DNA of 64,000 nt, taken from Nothophaeocryptopus gaeumannii. Taxonomy: Eukaryota > Ascomycota > Dothideomycetes > Mycosphaerellales > Mycosphaerellaceae. A model generated the notes under the pieces. That model saw only the letters and a program-made list of their open reading frames with translations. It ran no database searches and was not told the DNA's origin. The position numbers and the translations under genes were made by a program. Below, one piece after another: positions 42,141-53,667 of this stretch; the first letter of the stretch is position 1; each line of letters starts with the position of its first letter. The stretch spans positions 1,240,001 through 1,304,000 of the forward strand of contig JASISA010000040.1 in the NCBI GenBank assembly GCA_031771865.1, given 5' to 3'.

Positions 42141-45100
42141 TCAATTCCCATCGCTATCTTCCTTCTTAACCTCAGCAGGAGGTTTCTTTGGTCCACCTAG
42201 CTTAAGTGTGAACTTCTTAGCTGGAGGTGGTGGCTTCTCACCTGCACTACTCTCTTTCGCAGGAGGGCTAATGCTGGAGAGACTGGCGACCCTCCCGGTT
42301 AGAGCAGGGGGGTGTGCATGGCCCGGAGACACCGCCGAGAGAGGCGCAGGTGATCCGGCCTCACCTCCACTCGGTCTAAAAGCAGAGAGCGAGGTGGGCG
42401 ATTCTTGCGCTGGCGAAGCGGTGAAGGAAGTCAACCCGGGCGCACCAAAACTACGGAAACCGCCCAGGTTAAGTGTAGGGCCCGCAGGCGTGAGGCCAGG
42501 TGGAGGTGGACTCCATGCACCTCCGGCGGAACCAGCAGGTGAAACCGACTTCACCTGTGATGGTGGACCAGTAGGCGCGAGCGACTCTCTCCGTTTCGTG
42601 GGCACGACTTTCTTAGACGAAGGTGCGCTGGGAGGGCCTCTGCCGGGCACACGTGGACCTGAGATGATATCGTCGACCTTCTTGCCAGCAGCCATACCGA
42701 ATTCGAGGGTGACAATTTTGCTCTTCCCAGCGATGCTCGGTGTGGATCCCTTTCTCTGCGCTGGTGGAAGGGCCTTCGGTGCCGTATTGGGCGTCGAGTT
42801 CTTCGAGATCTTGATGGCTTTCGGACTGTCCTCTCTGCCGCCAAACCCGAGATCCATGCTAGGCTTTCTCTTCGGGCCGCCGAGAGACAGCTTGAAGCCC
42901 GACTTTTGCTCTGTCGGTGTCTGCGAAACCGGAGGAACAGACGGCGGAGGCATAGCTTGTGCTGCGTGCCAGGCCTGTGTAGCACTGAGCGAGTCCGCCA
43001 TGCGCTGTTCTTCTGAACGCCTCCTAGCCTCCAATTCTTCTTTCGATCTCCGTTGGCGATCGTCAAGTGCTCGAACGGTCTCCTCTGCCAACGGTCCGGT
43101 GTACTTGAGCTCGTACTGCTCCAGACTCTCGTAATCGTCCCAAGCCAGGCCTTTGCTGGGGTGCGTCCTATATGCGCCCTGCGGCCAGAAATGGAGACGA
43201 CCCTTGCCTTCGTGCTTGCAACGATACGGCTTCGGCAGTTTCAGCGTGATCGTCTGACTGGTGACTGGCTCAGAGATGAGAGCAGCAATGTCACAGAATG
43301 CTGCTATCTCATCAAGAGACAAGAATGGAGACGTAGCGGCGTACCACAGCGCTTGCTTGAATACCTCGTTCTCTCGCAGAAGAGCCTTCAAGGCAGCCAC
43401 GGCGCCCTCCGGGGTCGTCTTACGTGTGGCCTCGACGCGGCGAGTCTCATTGCTCGTGGCCTCTTCAAGCACCAATCCGTCTGCAGGAGCCGGTGGTGGC
43501 TGGGCAGCGCTCTCCACTTCTGTGTCGCCAAGCGCAATATGTCCAAGCGCTTCTCCGAAGTATCTGAGCAGCCGATCACGGAAGAAAGGCGAAGCATCAT
43601 CCACGAGAGAGTATAGCAGATGCCTCATCATGGACGCTTTCCGAGTGAAACCCATCTCATTGAGACACCTGAAAGCTTCTAACCGTACATTATCGGCTGT
43701 GCTAGGTCGTGTGTAGGTCAAAAGCTCCTTCGTCTTGTCTTTGACAATGCCGGCTTTACTCAGCTTCTGCAGACAGTCGATTGCTGTGGTAGAGTAGATG
43801 TTCTGATATGTCATGACCCATTCGTCGATCCGCCGGTATCGCTCAATGGCATTGACAGCTTCTTTCTCCAAATCGGCATCAGGGTTGACGGGCTCTGGAG
43901 GCGCGTCGTCCTCCTCTTCCTCACCAAACTCAAAGGCGTAATTATTGTGAATGACAATCTCCCGATGAGACGCAACCAGGGAATCAGCGAGGCAGGTCAT
44001 CAGCGTGGAGACATAGTGACAGTCAGAGAATGCGTTGTCCGAATTGTCGTTGTAAGTGAGCGCATTGATAAAGAACTGGCGGACGTCCTTCGGCACCTTA
44101 CCATTCTCGTCTCGCAGCTTCGCCATCGCTTGTGGAATGGTGCATTGTATGATGAAGGTGACTCTGCTGGAGAAATCATTCGGTCGAGGCATGACCGACT
44201 CCTGTCCGTCGCAGAAGAACTCGGCGAAGGCCCTCTTTAAATGGTGCTTTCCGATTCCGATTAATCTCGATTCGCCTTTCGCTAGGAGTGCTAAACCTTC
44301 AGCGGCCATGGTTCTAATTCCATGAAAATAGCGCTCGTCCATCAATGTCCGGATAAGAATGGTTAGCGAGACGTGATGAGGATTTGACCCCAGCAGGTAT
44401 CGCATCGACTCGTACTGTGCGACCAAGTCGCGATCCTGCTGCAGCTGCGAAATGTACATGTACAGTGGCATGACGAGATGAATCTTGCCAATCCACTCGA
44501 AGTCCGCGTCCATGCGAATCCATTCGTAGCTCTCTTGTCCCATCTTCTCTTCGTCTTCCTTGGTCCACTCGACGAGATTCCACTCTTCAACCTCTCGTTC
44601 TGAGTCAAGTATATCTCCCAGGCAGTAGAGAAGCGCATCTTCGCCGCCTTCGCCACCGACAGCACCACCCGCATTCGCCCGCTCCTTTTGACGACGCGAC
44701 CTCTTAAGTCGCTTGTACTTCGTGTTGTACGGGATCTCAAGCTTCGTGATGGGCTCCTTGATTTCCACGATATGCTCATAAGGTGTTCCGTCAGCCTCGT
44801 GTATTCGTATCGTCATCGGACCGGTGAAGACGCTCTGTGGCTCTGGTGCCCAGACTTCTTGGACATGCTCTTTCACCTCTCTCATGAAGTTGCTGGGCCC
44901 GAAGGCGGGTTTGGTCTGTCTCTCCAGCTGTCTTTGCACAATCGTCATCTCCACGACCAGCTTTTTCTTGTTGAAGCGCTGCGAGACGTGAAAGATCGGG
45001 CATCCCGCACCTTGCACCCATTGACGGAAGAAAGCTTCGAGCTTGTTGTGGCCAAGCCGTTCGCAAATTCGTTGGAAGTCGGAAGTAGACAGCTCGCTGT

Positions 45101-46778
45101 TGGTCAAAGAACCGGTCTTTGCATTCAGGAAGACCTTGTTGATAATGCGCGTGACGCCTGTTGATCCACTCGACTTCATAAGTCGGCGGTCCAGTATTCC
45201 AAGCACAACAGCGGATTTGAGGTTCAGAAAGTCGCGGATGGAGTGATCGAGATGGAGTAAGTAGCCTTGCTGAGCCAGCGACGGCCTGTCTACGTCAAGG
45301 TCATAGACTTTCTCCGCAGCAAGCTTCTGCTCCCAACGGTACGAGTTGTTCCCCGAGAGCCTCTTGAGAAACAGATCAGTCAGAAATCCTGCAATTCCTG
45401 CAGTCGCCCACGCGTCCGATGGGTCTTTCGGAGTAATCTGCACACCGCTCCATTGTTCGCAAACCGCCCGTACCAACACGCGGGTATTCCGGTCGATCGG
45501 CTCGATAATTTCCTGTGGGAACAGCAGCCTGTTACTGCAAAATGTCAAACCAGCCGCTCCGCTGACATCGTCGATCATATCATCCACGAACAGCAGCTGA
45601 TATGAGGGCCACGGAAACCTGCTGGTGTTTACCGAGATGAAATCCACGGCTTGGCAGATGGGATAACAGGTATTCTCGAGCTCTCCCATGCGGCCAGGCA
45701 GACACCAAGCTTCCACTTTGACCGCCGTCCCGCCCAGCTTGGCTTCCTCTTCTGAAGCTCTGAATGCGGTCAGGTCGATGTGTTCGAATGGACCAATGGA
45801 GAAGCCCACATGTCGAGCTGTAGCAGGCGTGCCCAGACCAAAGGTAACAGTGTGTCGAGTATCATCTTCTGTGTCCGCCGCTTCGTTGATTGGATCTCCG
45901 ATACACAGCACGGATAGCTCCAGGGCTGCATCGTCATCGTTCAAATCGATGAGATACTCGGGAGGCGCGTTTTTCGCGGGAGCCTTGGGAGGCACATCTG
46001 TTCCGTTGATCATCTCCACCTCCCCATCAGGGCCTACATCTTCTTCAGACGCGCTCTCGACCGTTTTACGGAATGCATCTCCGAGAGTGCGGGGGCACCT
46101 AATCGCAATCTCCCAGCTGCATTTCGACTTTCCATCATCCAGGCAGGGGAACAATGACGACGAATTGCCGGGCCAAGATTCCAGCTTCGTGTACATGTAC
46201 GGGTATCTCTTGTCTCCCTCCTCACACCCTACCCAGTGCACGCCATCTCTCCAACCATCCGTCTCAAATTCAATCTGAATCTTGATACTCGCGAATTGCT
46301 GCATAGGTGCCTGGGCAGCCGGAGTTTCGGGCACAGCATTCGCATCGCTATCCCGTCTCGTCAAAGGCGGCATGCCATTCTGCGGCACTAGCGCGCCAGC
46401 GGGATCTGTCCTGAGCTCTTGAATTTTGAGCTTCGGCGGAAGCGCAATCGCCAATTCGGGCTGCGGAGACGGTCGCAGGCTCTTCTGAATGCGCTGCTTG
46501 AGCATGTCATGCTGGTGGACGGTCGCTTTGTTCGACATCTGCGCCCTCCGGTAGGGATCGTCGTACTCCCATTTCGCCCTGATGCCGTTTACTTGCACCG
46601 TTATTGGGCGACATTGTCGCGCATGCAGGCGAATTGTTCGGAGGTCTTTGCCATGAGGTTGAATGGTTATTTCGGTGCTGCCTCGAAGTGCGCGGCCGGG
46701 AAAATCGATATCGAGGTCGACGCGTTGCTTCAGCACGTCGAAGCCGAGCGGAGCGGGTGCCTCATCGGCGGCCTCCAT
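42141..46778 (-). CDS. TAF2: TFIID subunit 2 (TAF2)
   Basis: An intronless gene for 1545 residues, in the range of fungal TAF2. The N-terminal half has the M1-aminopeptidase-like fold: VDLDIDFPGRALRGSTEITI, VGCEEGDKRYPYMYTKLESWPGN, and an inactive peptidase region with LLFVDDMIDDVSGAAGLTFCS instead of a zinc HExxH site. A HEAT-like helical region follows (YMYISQLQQDRDLVAQYESM). The last 300 residues are Pro/Ser/Lys-rich with several LSLGG/LNLGG/LKLGG motifs, and the extreme end is acidic. TAF2 contacts initiator DNA in TFIID at RNA polymerase II promoters. ATG 46778 begins at the conserved N-terminus. It is an essential, intact gene that marks a conserved chromosomal block. Confidence 0.93.
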   Translation of the reverse strand: MEAADEAPAPLGFDVLKQRVDLDIDFPGRALRGSTEITIQPHGKDLRTIRLHARQCRPITVQVNGIRAKWEYDDPYRRAQMSNKATVHQHDMLKQRIQKSLRPSPQPELAIALPPKLKIQELRTDPAGALVPQNGMPPLTRRDSDANAVPETPAAQAPMQQFASIKIQIEFETDGWRDGVHWVGCEEGDKRYPYMYTKLESWPGNSSSLFPCLDDGKSKCSWEIAIRCPRTLGDAFRKTVESASEEDVGPDGEVEMINGTDVPPKAPAKNAPPEYLIDLNDDDAALELSVLCIGDPINEAADTEDDTRHTVTFGLGTPATARHVGFSIGPFEHIDLTAFRASEEEAKLGGTAVKVEAWCLPGRMGELENTCYPICQAVDFISVNTSRFPWPSYQLLFVDDMIDDVSGAAGLTFCSNRLLFPQEIIEPIDRNTRVLVRAVCEQWSGVQITPKDPSDAWATAGIAGFLTDLFLKRLSGNNSYRWEQKLAAEKVYDLDVDRPSLAQQGYLLHLDHSIRDFLNLKSAVVLGILDRRLMKSSGSTGVTRIINKVFLNAKTGSLTNSELSTSDFQRICERLGHNKLEAFFRQWVQGAGCPIFHVSQRFNKKKLVVEMTIVQRQLERQTKPAFGPSNFMREVKEHVQEVWAPEPQSVFTGPMTIRIHEADGTPYEHIVEIKEPITKLEIPYNTKYKRLKRSRRQKERANAGGAVGGEGGEDALLYCLGDILDSEREVEEWNLVEWTKEDEEKMGQESYEWIRMDADFEWIGKIHLVMPLYMYISQLQQDRDLVAQYESMRYLLGSNPHHVSLTILIRTLMDERYFHGIRTMAAEGLALLAKGESRLIGIGKHHLKRAFAEFFCDGQESVMPRPNDFSSRVTFIIQCTIPQAMAKLRDENGKVPKDVRQFFINALTYNDNSDNAFSDCHYVSTLMTCLADSLVASHREIVIHNNYAFEFGEEEEDDAPPEPVNPDADLEKEAVNAIERYRRIDEWVMTYQNIYSTTAIDCLQKLSKAGIVKDKTKELLTYTRPSTADNVRLEAFRCLNEMGFTRKASMMRHLLYSLVDDASPFFRDRLLRYFGEALGHIALGDTEVESAAQPPPAPADGLVLEEATSNETRRVEATRKTTPEGAVAALKALLRENEVFKQALWYAATSPFLSLDEIAAFCDIAALISEPVTSQTITLKLPKPYRCKHEGKGRLHFWPQGAYRTHPSKGLAWDDYESLEQYELKYTGPLAEETVRALDDRQRRSKEELEARRRSEEQRMADSLSATQAWHAAQAMPPPSVPPVSQTPTEQKSGFKLSLGGPKRKPSMDLGFGGREDSPKAIKISKNSTPNTAPKALPPAQRKGSTPSIAGKSKIVTLEFGMAAGKKVDDIISGPRVPGRGPPSAPSSKKVVPTKRRESLAPTGPPSQVKSVSPAGSAGGAWSPPPPGLTPAGPTLNLGGFRSFGAPGLTSFTASPAQESPTSLSAFRPSGGEAGSPAPLSAVSPGHAHPPALTGRVASLSSISPPAKESSAGEKPPPPAKKFTLKLGGPKKPPAEVKKEDSDGN

Positions 46779-47261
46779 CGTGTCGCGAGCGCCGCCGCTC
46801 TCATTTGATAGTGATGTTGTGGCAGATCGGGAGTGGTGGGTCGGTGGTGTGGTGGGTTGTCGTTGTTTCGAGATGCGACTGCAAGTGGAAGTTGATGTTC
46901 GGTGGAAGTGACGATTCGAGCAACTCCGCGATGCAGGTGGCCTATTCTAAGCTCGCAGCCGGCTTCCGAGACGCCAGGCACCGTTTGAGGCACCGATCAT
47001 GTGAATGCAACGGCACTCTCACTCTCAATGAGTGCATATGATCACACCACATAGGACTTTAGAAGCTCTTCGCGACATCGGGGTTCGGAAAGACTTTGGT
47101 TGGGTGTGTTGGGGAAAGGCATCGAGAATGGTCATTGTGGCACATGGTATGAACCTTTGAGGAAAAGTGAATGGCTTTCGAGTTTTGACAATTATATTGA
47201 GAGATTCGGATGCGCGCTTCCCATCCCCGTAAATGCAAATTCATCGTGTCGTCATATCCAT
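46779..47261. other. Intergenic: TAF2 5' flank and 3' flank of a secreted-protein gene
   Basis: About 480 bases; no gene or repeat recognised. Confidence 0.4.
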
Positions 47262-47749
47262 CTATGGAAGGTTGGATGGAGTGTAGCTCTGGTCAGGCTT
47301 GACAGTTGCGCCGTTGGCGAGCTGAGCATCGGTCTGCAGATTGTCAGTATTGAGTCCCTTGAATCATCGTATGTTACATGACTGACGTAGGCAGGGTATG
47401 TGATTTGGTTGCCCTTGACCACACTGAGCGTCTGGAATCCCTTGCCCTCTCCGAACTGTCCGGACCATGTGGAGCCCACAGTAAAGTCGCCACACTTGAC
47501 GTTCTGGTAGGTAGCCTGGGCAGCTGGGTTGCCGTTGACGCTGTAGTTGCAGCTGGTCACAGCAGAGCCGTCGTTGGTGTTGATGCCGTAGGTGTAGGTG
47601 CATGACTGGGCATCGGCGGTGCAGACGCGCTTGAAGTCCTGGAAGGTCCAGGTAGAGCCAGCAGCCATCATGTTGGTGGCAGGTGCCGGAGTTGGGGCTG
47701 CGAAAGCAGTGCTGGCGGCGGCCAAGAGGGCGAGGACGGAGTATTGCAT
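47262..47749 (-). CDS. Small secreted cysteine-containing protein (effector-like)
   Basis: Two exons (47387-47749 and 47262-47333; GTCAGT...CTGCAG, 53 nt) encode 144 residues. Residues 1-18 form a signal peptide (MQYSVLALLAAASTAFAA). The mature part has four cysteines (RVC, QSC, TSC, VKC) that could make two disulfides, and the domain TWTFQDFKRVC...GDFTVGSTWSG resembles a widespread family of small fungal secreted proteins of unknown role. Splicing gives the natural C-terminus YPAYTDAQLANG..., whereas read-through would give unrelated sequence. Possible roles are in host interaction or at the cell surface; none is shown. Confidence 0.8.
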
Positions 47750-48580
47750 CTTGATTGATTTGGTGGAAGTAGATATGTTGGGTACAAACTGGTTGATTGT
47801 GAAGGTGCTTGAGATGCTAGAGTTGCTTGGGTTGTGGGATGATGAGCTCTGTTACTCGAGAAAGAATGCCATTACTTATACCTCATCGACAGTGAGAATT
47901 GCTCTGCCCTTCATGGCGAATACGGGCTGCTGAGGGCACCGGAACATTCCAATTGCGAGACCTGATGTCAGGGCTCGTGGCAGTTGGTCAAGAGTCTACC
48001 GGATTGGGCAAAGGGTGTTGCCATCTTGAGCGGCGTAGTCTTGCAGCGGACTGCGGCTTAGAGGAGATTGGATGTCACCCTCGTGTTCGACGGCGTGCGC
48101 CTGACTTCGAGGATCTTTGTGCGATCCGGTTTGCGGAAAGGCAGCAGTCTGCAGCTTCGTCCATTCGCCTGAACGGTCTTCAACACAAGTGTTAACTTTA
48201 CGGACTCGTCGTTCCCGCGCGTGTGACGATTTTTATTGACTTGACCTTTGTTGATTGCAGAAGTTGTGGAAGAATCTGTGGACGCGCGGAGACGGAAGGC
48301 TTGGGAAGGATCGTTTAGCGTGATCGACCGGCTGCAGGGAATTGCGTCACAAGGACTTCCAAAAATAACGCGCAGCAAATGTCGTGGCTGCTACGCTGCT
48401 ATTTGATGTCTCTCGTCCACACCGACCAGCGCTGCAAAGAAATGCTCGTACACTAACGATCCTGTGTGAAGAACTTCGGGCAATATAGAAAAGCTGAACT
48501 AGGCAGCAAGATCTCCTGGCATCGCAATACCCTTCATCATGGATCCAATCACTCGCCCTCTCTCTCCCCGACCCATTCTC
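47750..48580. other. 830-base region without a recognised gene
   Basis: Holds the promoter of the small secreted protein gene on its left and the 3' flank of the next minus-strand gene on its right. No feature could be supported. Confidence 0.4.
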
Positions 48581-48841
48581 CTACAACCCTCTCGCACTCC
48601 GCACATCCATCTCCCCATAGTGCTCCTCAACCTTATAGGCCTTCTTGCAAACCCCACACCACAACTTCTTCCCAATCGACGGATGCAACCAGATCCTCTC
48701 CATCTTATACCCCCTGCACAGTTCGCTCTGCGCTCGACATACTTTGATGTCGCGTTTGCAGTATTCCAGGTGTGTGAGGACTTCGGTGCGGCAACCACGG
48801 TAGGGGCCTTCGTGGCCGTAGACGCAGTACAGGATGCACAT
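48581..48841 (-). CDS. Small Cys-rich conserved-looking protein
   Basis: 86 residues from ATG 48841. Seven cysteines and ordered features (CVYGHEGPYRGC, HLEYCKRDIKVC, CGVCKKAYKVEEHYG) suggest a small zinc-binding or disulfide fold. No signal peptide. The frame is open for 161 codons upstream, but that part is Arg/Ser-rich without features, so I take the ATG at the start of the ordered sequence; an in-frame ATG near 48934 (MKCLIQ) is an alternative. Function unknown. Confidence 0.5.
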   Translation of the reverse strand: MCILYCVYGHEGPYRGCRTEVLTHLEYCKRDIKVCRAQSELCRGYKMERIWLHPSIGKKLWCGVCKKAYKVEEHYGEMDVRSARGL

Positions 48842-51461
48842 GTTTCGAGGTGCTGATGCGGTGTTTCCTCGTTCGTGGGGATGAGCGACGGTAGAGTAGC
48901 GATCAAGAGAGATCTGGATCAGGCATTTCATACTGTCAAGTTGACGATTGTGAATGCAAGGATCGTTAGATGGGCTTCCCAACGCCAACAAACAAAGGTA
49001 TGTACCACCACGAATGAATGGAACACATTGTATATGGAAGCGTGGAGCCTTTCTTCGGGGATGGACAGGCTGCCACTCTGCGTTCGTGAACGAGTCCTTG
49101 TGTGATCGGAGAAGGTCTTTCGCGACGGACGCCGCTATCGTTGACGCTGCTTGCCGCACTCGTCTGCGGTCTCTCGCAGACTCCTGTAAACGCACCGGGT
49201 GTTGTGCAAAATTTGAGGATGATGTGACTTTACATGGCTTCCTTGCACGAATAGCATCGCCACTCGAGCTTGAGCCGCTCTTCAGTATAGAAGAGAGATT
49301 TGGGAAAGACGACATTCTGCGCAAAAGCTTCTAGCGCTCGCTCACGTGATGGCCGTGATCCCGGATCCCATACGTCTTTGCGCTGTACATGGGAATCTGC
49401 TCCATGAGAACCTTCACCCTTTGTCCTTTGTGCTCCGTCAGGAAGTCGCGAAGATACGTCGTACATGTTATGCCCTCAAGGTAAGTGTATGCCGGGGTGT
49501 TGCGTGGTACGTGGTGGTGGTGGTGCTGCAAAGTCGAAGGGGAAGTTTGACGTCCCCCGAATCAAATGAGACGAAAAGCTATTCGACTTCTGGCTTAATG
49601 CCACCTCTTGAACCGCTGACACTCGGTTCCACCCCCATACGAGCACCCACTTTCCCCTTCAAAACACACCGATCCCGTATCGAGGGACAGCCCTACTGAA
49701 TTAAACTGGACTTCTCTCGTCGTCTTCTCATGTCTCTGGACGCTGCCTCTAGAGCAAGAGCTGGCATCAATCGAACGAGTTTGACCTTGCATGAGAGAGG
49801 ACCGAAAAGGCCCTCTTCACTTCACTCGTCCTGATGACTGGGTCCTTCTCGGGCAACTTCCGCTCTTTGCTGGCCCACTCGCTTCTCTGGCTTGTACTTC
49901 GACCTTCGTGCTTTTCCCACGGGAGTATGTCTATCACCATCATCAGCATCCATCCGTCTACCAGTCGGGCAAAGGAGCACACTCACCCAACACCTGCCTC
50001 CGGTCTGCCGCTGTCCCCAAAAGACTCCTGAATGCCACGGGGGATACCGGCGAGCCACAGTTTTTTGGGCACAGTGCGTCTTCTTCCGAGTGCGAGCCGA
50101 CCAGCAGCGGACAACAGCAATGCGCATTGAGGTATACTGTTTCGACGTGTCCGCAACTGAATTCAAAGAGCTTCGAGATGCACATCATCGGCCATTTGCA
50201 TATTTGGCCAAGTCACATCAGTACTATCCGGACGTTCGAGCGGAGGCGGTCGGCCTTTCGCAATTTGAACCTCAATCTGGGAAAGTTTGACTTCCACAGC
50301 ATGCCCTTGCAGACCCAAAGCCACGGATCAAACCCGAGTTCCACTCCATCGCACCCCAGCAAATCCGGCGCCTACACTGGATTCACGGCAAGCGAAGCGA
50401 GGAACGAGCGTAGTGAACGAAAGACAAGTACGATACCCGAGCGCGCGAGGCATGCACGTCGTTCGAAGTTGATAGCATCTTTCTGTTGGCCTCGCGCAGC
50501 GCTGTTGGCCCCTTCATAAGTCCGGTAGGAATTTGAACAGAACCCTCAGTCCAAGTAGCTGGGGTGCTGGATTTGCTGGGGTGCGATGGAGTGAAACGCG
50601 TCGAACCCTATCTTCAAGGATCTCGATTGGTGGCGAAGTTGGCACTCCAACATCAGCCCTTAAGGTCGTTTGACCCTCTTCAGCACTGTGCGTACGGAAA
50701 GGCGAGGACTGTTTAGGAACTTCTCGTTGGTGCCGCACTCTTTCGGACGTCTTCGACCATCCCAGGACACGCCACCAGAGCATCACCGTTACAAAATGCC
50801 CGATAGGACATGGGTCACAGTACCACTGCAGCAACTCTATTCTTCATCATATCAAATGTGACCTCTACACCGAGGCCACGTCTCCAGCTTCATTCAAGCT
50901 CTGGGTTGCATGAGCTTCATGGGACCTTACGCTCCCTCACACGTAGCCAGCATACACAACCCACGAAGTAGTCACGCAGGACTTTCACGCTCCAGCTGTG
51001 ATCGTATCTTCAGCTGGTCCTGAGAGATTGAGCTTGTGCTTGGCAGAAGCTTGGGCATCGCCTTGGCCTTGCTCCTGGTCACAAATGATTCTCCATGAGA
51101 GGTCTCAAAAAGAGGGTATTTTTGACATTTACCCTCACGATACGTGGTTCCAATGGCATACAGAGAGATTTTGTGAGGAGAATCGCTGACATAATATAGG
51201 ATGCGAAAGGGACAATCGCTTGTGGATTCAACATCGAAGGCTGCATGCTCCACAACATCTGATTGACAACGAGCTACAGGTCACGGATACCGATGAGAGA
51301 GCTGCACGGTGTATCAACCCTGTACATTGAATGCTTGGCTCGATGGTGCAACCTTGCAACTCATACTTAGGCGAACGGCATGGCCTCCCATCGTCCAGGA
51401 AAGATCTTCTTAACAATGTCGTTCTATTCTCTGCAATGTTTTCCTAACCCCAGTACACACC
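48842..51461. other. 2.6-kb gene-poor region with one MITE-like repeat
   Basis: Numerous short frames overlap on both strands, none with a domain. On the minus strand at 49240-49500 a run of several short frames (EGITCTTYLRDFLTEHKGQ..., then ERLKLEWRCYSC) looks faintly protein-like and might be debris of a gene. The region 50339-50596 is an inverted-repeat element, listed separately. Confidence 0.4.
50339..50596. repeat. MITE-like element with 34-bp inverted repeats
   Basis: The 34 bases at 50339-50372 (ttccactccatcgcacccca...) recur inverted at 50563-50596 with three mismatches. The 258-bp unit has no coding capacity and contains a GCGAAGCGAGGAACGAGCG stretch. The size and structure suit a miniature inverted-repeat transposable element. 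A clear target-site duplication is not visible, and no autonomous partner occurs in the window. Confidence 0.6.
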
Positions 51462-52708
51462 ATGGCCCCGCCTACTGAGAAGACTGTCGTGCGAGTAGCT
51501 ACTCCGCTTGGTTGGGACGGCGATGAGCGCCTGCCAGGAACGACCGCACGCGACAATGTCTGGATCAGATTCATGTCGAAGCTAGGATGGTATCCCAAGG
51601 ACATGCCCGCAATCATCACCCTTCCCATCGCTCTAATCGGCTTCTTCCTCTTCCTCGACGTCCCCTCCCGCAAACGACCACGCTGGCTCACACATTCCGA
51701 ACATGCCCTCGCCTCGCACCGCCTCAAAAGTCTCACTGCTCCACCGCAACTCAGACTTTTGAAGAGTAACTTCAGACGCGTGCTTAGCAGCTGGCACTTC
51801 TACGCTTTCATTATCTATTGAACACTAATGGATCAGAGCTTTGCTCTTTACTCCACACCCTTCTCACTCTACCTAAAAGCAAAGAGCGATATCTACTCTG
51901 TCGTACAAATCAACACCCTCCCTACAATCGCTACAGCCATCTCCATCGTCTCCGCCTTCGCTTCCGGTATTGTCGCGATAGAACCGGCTGGTTCTGGATC
52001 CCAACCATAGCGGTAATATTACCCGTCCTCATCGGCATGTTTATGCTCGTAATCTGGAATTTCGGCCAAGCCATTCGACTCGCTGCATTCATGATCATTG
52101 GATTTGAAGGCGCTGAGTCCCCAATGACGATGAGCTGGGCGACCGTAGAGATGGCTGGCGATGCGGAAGAGGGGGATGTAGTTACTACGAGTATGAATGC
52201 TATTGGACAAGGGATTGCCGCGGGTTTGCAGGTTGTTCAGTGGCCTGCTACCGGCGCTCCGAGGTTTGAGGGCGGGTTTGTGAGTTGTTTGTGTACGACT
52301 GTGGCGCAGTTGGGCATGGTTGGTGGTATCATGCGGTTGAGTGCGAGGGATCGGAAGAGGAAGGTGGACGTGGAGGATGAAGAAGAACGAGAGGTAGAGC
52401 AGTCACGAAGGGTCGATGACTCGGGTGGCAAAGTGTGGGACTTGTCAAAAGTTGATCGACCGCTGCCATCGACCATTGTGCGGAACCAGTGTGCTGCTGC
52501 GGAGGAAAAGATGGAGATGTGCGAGAGCATGCGGTTGATATGGAAGATGCATAGGATGAGATGGTATCTCTGCGCGAGAATGAGGACATACTGTGCTCGA
52601 ATTGGCTCACACGTCATTCTTCGCAACGTCTGCTTCACTCACTCATTCTCGATCACATGGTCAGTGCTTCACGTCCGACTCTGCCCCACACCAAGTGTTA
52701 CTTACTGA
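51462..52708 (+). pseudogene. MFS permease (allantoate/pantothenate Liz1-like) pseudogene
   Basis: The N-terminus (ERLPGTTARDNVWIRF...GWYPKDMP) runs straight into IALIGFFLFLDVPSRKRPRWL, which in intact permeases follows only after about five membrane helices, so a large in-frame deletion is likely. A TGA at 51819-51821 stands where the family has Trp (FIIY-stop-TLMDQS). At about 51976 one base is missing, moving the frame from GIVA to DRTGWFWIPTIAV. The rest (FMIIGFEGAESPMTMSWATV, MNAIGQGIAAGLQVVQWPATG, CTTVAQLGMVGGI) is well kept to about 52360. The protein would have imported a small acid or vitamin; it cannot be made now. Confidence 0.8.
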
Positions 52709-52753
52709 CCAAATCTCTTCCCCGCGACACCAACATTGCCATCGCTCGGAAGC

Positions 52754-53667
52754 ATGGCGCAGAACAACTCGCCTTTCTTTAGACTCACCCGGGAGCTCCG
52801 CAACCAGGTCTATGGCTACATCGGCGGGCGACAAGCGCGATGCCTCCTGCGAAAGCGGTGCACGCCCTCGACTGATAAAGCGACTGGTATCCGGCTGCTG
52901 AAGAAGACGAAGACGAAGACCATTCAGGCTACGTTCTCGCCATACCCACTAACGGCGATGCTCGTGGTTTCTCAAGACTTTACTGCGGAGTATCGTGAGG
53001 AAATGGAGCGGGAAATGACCCTACGAGCGGACGAGGCTGGATCGGAAGACGTGCCTATCCTCGACGTCAAGCCGGGAACGTACATTGAGCGAGTTTTGGG
53101 TTCCGTGCGTATCCTCGGGTTGAGCATGATGAAGGACGGCAGACCAGTGAAGTGTAAGTGGTATCTCGCTATCTGGCTTATGGACCTCACACTGACAGAT
53201 GGACAGACGGCGCAGAAGAAGATGTCCACGCCCACCAAGAGTACGCTCGAACGATGCTTATGGTCCACCTCGAGTCTCTGAAGATGATTCGCCAGAACTA
53301 CTACTATCGCCGAGAATGCATTGAGGGCTTTCTTGTCAATGAGAGATCAGAACTCATCAGCTTTACGACGCCAGAACAAGTCGATACGACTGGACTTCCT
53401 GGTCCTACGACATCTGTTATCCGAGAAGGCCGGATCTGCATGGTCGACGACTTGTACCGGGTTTCGGACTGGAGTCACTTCGAGCCTCCGTCCTGGGTGA
53501 GATTGCGAGTTGATTTCAACAAGGCGAACTTCGTCGTCTATCGCGTGAGGTTCTGTGAGCCGAACGATGGGTATTTGGACATGGAGCTCGAGGAGGTTTC
53601 GATCGGCTCCTTCAGATACAATGAGGTCGTCAAAGAGTTAGAAGCAGGGAAGCGCGTGGAGGAGTGA
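52754..53667 (+). CDS. F-box-like / 2EXR-type fungal protein
   Basis: Two exons (52754-53151, 53199-53667; donor GTGTAA, acceptor TGACAG) encode 288 residues. The N-terminus FFRLTRELRNQVYGYI is the short Phe-Arg-Leu-(P/T)-Arg-Glu-Leu-Arg block that opens F-box-like and 2EXR proteins, which are abundant in plant-associated ascomycetes. The rest is unspecialised alpha/beta sequence ending in a Glu-rich tail. The frame is intact over both exons. A role in ubiquitin ligase targeting is a family-level guess only. Confidence 0.7.

Noticed and set aside
43053..43716. Plus-strand frames opposite TAF2
   Set aside because: They are antisense shadows of a conserved coding sequence.
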